NCBI RefSeq assembly: GCF_004136555.1
Contig: NZ_NOIT01000011.1
Span: forward strand, 78,796 to 142,795
DNA length: 64,000 bases
Reading direction: 5' to 3'
Source of the DNA: Kocuria carniphila
GTDB taxonomy: Bacteria > Actinomycetota > Actinomycetes > Actinomycetales > Micrococcaceae
Shown: piece after piece, positions 62,746 through 64,000 of the stretch
Numbering within the stretch: the first letter of the stretch is position 1
Layout: each line of letters opens with the position of its first letter
Notes under the pieces: generated by a model
Database searches by the model: none
What the model was told of the DNA's origin: nothing
The model's input: only the letters and a program-made list of their open reading frames with translations
Made by a program: the position numbers and the translations under genes

Positions 62746-63594
62746 ATGCGCATCCTTGTGACCAACGATGACGGGATAGCTTCCGCGGGACTCGCCGTTC
62801 TGGCCCAGGCGGCGCTGGACCGAGGGCACGAGGTCAAGGTCGCCGCACCCGCCGAGGAGTACTCGGGTGCCAGCGCGTCCCTGTCCGGCGAGGAGATTGA
62901 CGGCAAGATCGCGCTCGTTGACGCCGATCCGCCCAACATGCCCGCGGGTGTCGAGTGCGTGGGTGTGAAGGCCGCACCGGCTCTGATCGCGTTTCTGGCC
63001 TCTTACGGGGCGTTCGGCGAAGTTCCGGACATGGTGCTCTCGGGTGTGAACCTGGGCGCGAATACCGGCAAGGCCACACTGCATTCTGGCACGGTGGGAG
63101 CTGTGCTGACGGCGGCGTCGCACGGAATTCCGGGGATCGCGGTCTCAATCACGTCCGGACAACCGCAGCACTGGGACACTGCGCTGCTGGTCACCAAGTT
63201 CGCGCTTGAACGTTGGGAGTCGCGCGAATTCGACGGCAGGATCTTGAACATCAACGTTCCCGACGTCGCCCCCGACCGTCTCAGGGGTCTCAAGCCTGCC
63301 GATCTGGCATCCTTCGGTGCGGTCCAAGCCCAGATCCATCGTGGCGACGACACGCACATTGCAGTGACCTATAGTGCCGAGACCGGGCGGGAAGAACCGG
63401 ACAGCGACCACTACCTGCTGACCCATGGTTGGGCGACGGCAACGCTGCTTCGGGCGCCGGTCAACGACACGAACGGGCAATTGCGGACCATTGATTTGGA
63501 AGAGCTGGGTATTACGTCGAGTTCAGCGCCGGATGCCGCGGAATCTCAAGGGGATATCGACGTCGATGCCGCCACGGTGATGCGGAAAACCTAG
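62746..63594 (+). CDS. surE: 5'/3'-nucleotidase SurE
   Basis: A 282-residue metal-dependent phosphatase. MRILVTNDDGIASAGLAVLAQ carries the NDDG metal motif, YSGASASLSG the Ser that contacts metal, and LSGVNLGANTGKATLHSGTVGA the conserved Asn and phosphate-binding loop. It removes phosphate from nucleoside monophosphates and may survey damaged nucleotides. The start at 62746 (MRILV) is the family start; earlier in-frame codons are unlikely. Confidence 0.93.
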   Translation: MRILVTNDDGIASAGLAVLAQAALDRGHEVKVAAPAEEYSGASASLSGEEIDGKIALVDADPPNMPAGVECVGVKAAPALIAFLASYGAFGEVPDMVLSGVNLGANTGKATLHSGTVGAVLTAASHGIPGIAVSITSGQPQHWDTALLVTKFALERWESREFDGRILNINVPDVAPDRLRGLKPADLASFGAVQAQIHRGDDTHIAVTYSAETGREEPDSDHYLLTHGWATATLLRAPVNDTNGQLRTIDLEELGITSSSAPDAAESQGDIDVDAATVMRKT

Positions 63595-63695
63595 ACCTGT
63601 TTGACTAGAACTGGCCATATGGCCATTGAATGGGTCCGGCAGGAATGACACGGTGGAATGCCTAGAACGTGACGAGTCACGAGAAGGTGTTTCAG

Positions 63696-63953
63696 ATGTC
63701 TACCGCATTGCCCGAGCATCGAAATGTCCCGAAGCTCACTGACGAGCAGGTCATCGAGCAGGACCGATGGTATCCACATACGGTGGGGCGAGCAGTCGTG
63801 TATGCGGCCTGGGTGTACCTTGTCGCGATAGGTGCCGTTACGGCAATTGAAATGCAATTTTCGCTGCTTCGAGACGGTCTGAACTATTGGGGCATCGTTC
63901 CTGCCGCCTTGGCCAGCGCTATACCTGAGTTGGCTCATTCGTTTAGTGCGTGA
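63696..63953 (+). CDS. Small single-helix membrane protein of unknown function
   Basis: An 85-residue protein. The first 40 residues are polar (STALPEHRNVPKLTDEQVIE), then a hydrophobic helix at about 38-58 (AVVYAAWVYLVAIGAVTAIE) and a weaker one near 65-80. AAGGTG lies seven bases before ATG 63696. No family recognised. Its 3' end overlaps the putative gene at the right edge by 19 bases. Confidence 0.6.
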   Translation: MSTALPEHRNVPKLTDEQVIEQDRWYPHTVGRAVVYAAWVYLVAIGAVTAIEMQFSLLRDGLNYWGIVPAALASAIPELAHSFSA

Positions 63954-64000
63954 TTTTCGGGGTCGCGGATGGCGTCGAGGACGGCCTGCTGCTCGGCCGG
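63935..64000 (-). CDS. C-terminal end of a gene cut by the right edge
   Basis: The minus strand reads 21 codons from the edge to a TGA at 63937-63935 (EQQAVLDAIRDPENHALNE before the stop). The residue mix is protein-like, an amphipathic helix followed by a polar tail, but 21 codons are too few for an assignment. Confidence 0.4.
   Translation of the reverse strand, partial: PAEQQAVLDAIRDPENHALNE

Overview
The window is ordinary high-GC chromosomal DNA from an actinobacterium, most likely order Micrococcales (Micrococcaceae-like or a close relative). The call rests on the codon and GC pattern, frequent GTG and TTG starts, apparently leaderless genes, a WYL regulator, DUF3052-like and DUF368 proteins, an actinobacterial-type CDF exporter and a corynebacterial-type shikimate-degradation pair (quinate/shikimate dehydrogenase plus a two-domain dehydroshikimate dehydratase). 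I see no rRNA, tRNA, CRISPR array, prophage or insertion sequence. Genus cannot be fixed from the sequence alone.

Layout. 0-5 kb: a purine cluster (NCS2 permease and guanine-deaminase-like enzyme, divergent from an 8-oxoguanine-deaminase-type amidohydrolase) with two identical palindromic boxes between the divergent genes, followed by a small gene interrupted by an amber codon. 5-14 kb: DinB-like protein, WYL regulator, DNA alkylation repair (Ada/AlkA fusion plus methyltransferase), SRPBCC protein, quinone-oxidoreductase-like enzyme, a GT2/YjdF/TspO membrane operon, a pyrimidine-dimer glycosylase, DedA and a 24-residue hydrophobic micropeptide. 14-19 kb: TetR regulator, ascorbate-type PTS (IIC and fused IIA-IIB), aminotransferase, MerR/TipA-type regulator. 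19-26 kb: a carnitine-acyltransferase-family enzyme (uncommon in bacteria), LysR regulator, MHS transporter, YtcJ-type amidohydrolase and SDR. 26-32 kb: DUF368 transporter, thioesterase, a secreted peptide gene whose best start is GTA, MgtE, butanediol-dehydrogenase-like enzyme, and an MFS exporter gene truncated into its own terminator. 32-43 kb: TetR, AraC, amine oxidase, APC permease and aldehyde dehydrogenase (amine catabolism), ene-reductase, GMC oxidoreductase, ASCH protein and MFS, with three copies of a 114-123 bp palindromic repeat. 43-52 kb: shikimate catabolism (MHS importer, IclR, dehydrogenase, dehydratase), maleylacetate-reductase-like enzyme and D-serine dehydratase. 52-64 kb: TetR plus an MMPL transporter fused to an alpha/beta-hydrolase, a VTT-like membrane protein, ArsR-CDF metal export, a YnbA/YnbB-like phospholipid pair, a decayed RelBE-type module, ChaB, GNAT, a PfkB kinase, SurE and a small membrane protein.

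Most of the window is catabolic accessory metabolism: transporter, dedicated regulator and two or three enzymes per cluster, often arranged divergently with visible palindromic operators. The most unusual items are the MMPL-hydrolase fusion, the carnitine-acyltransferase gene, the secreted peptide without a canonical start, two families of dispersed intergenic hairpin repeats, and several freshly damaged genes (amber codon, truncated MFS, inactivated RelE with a shortened antitoxin).
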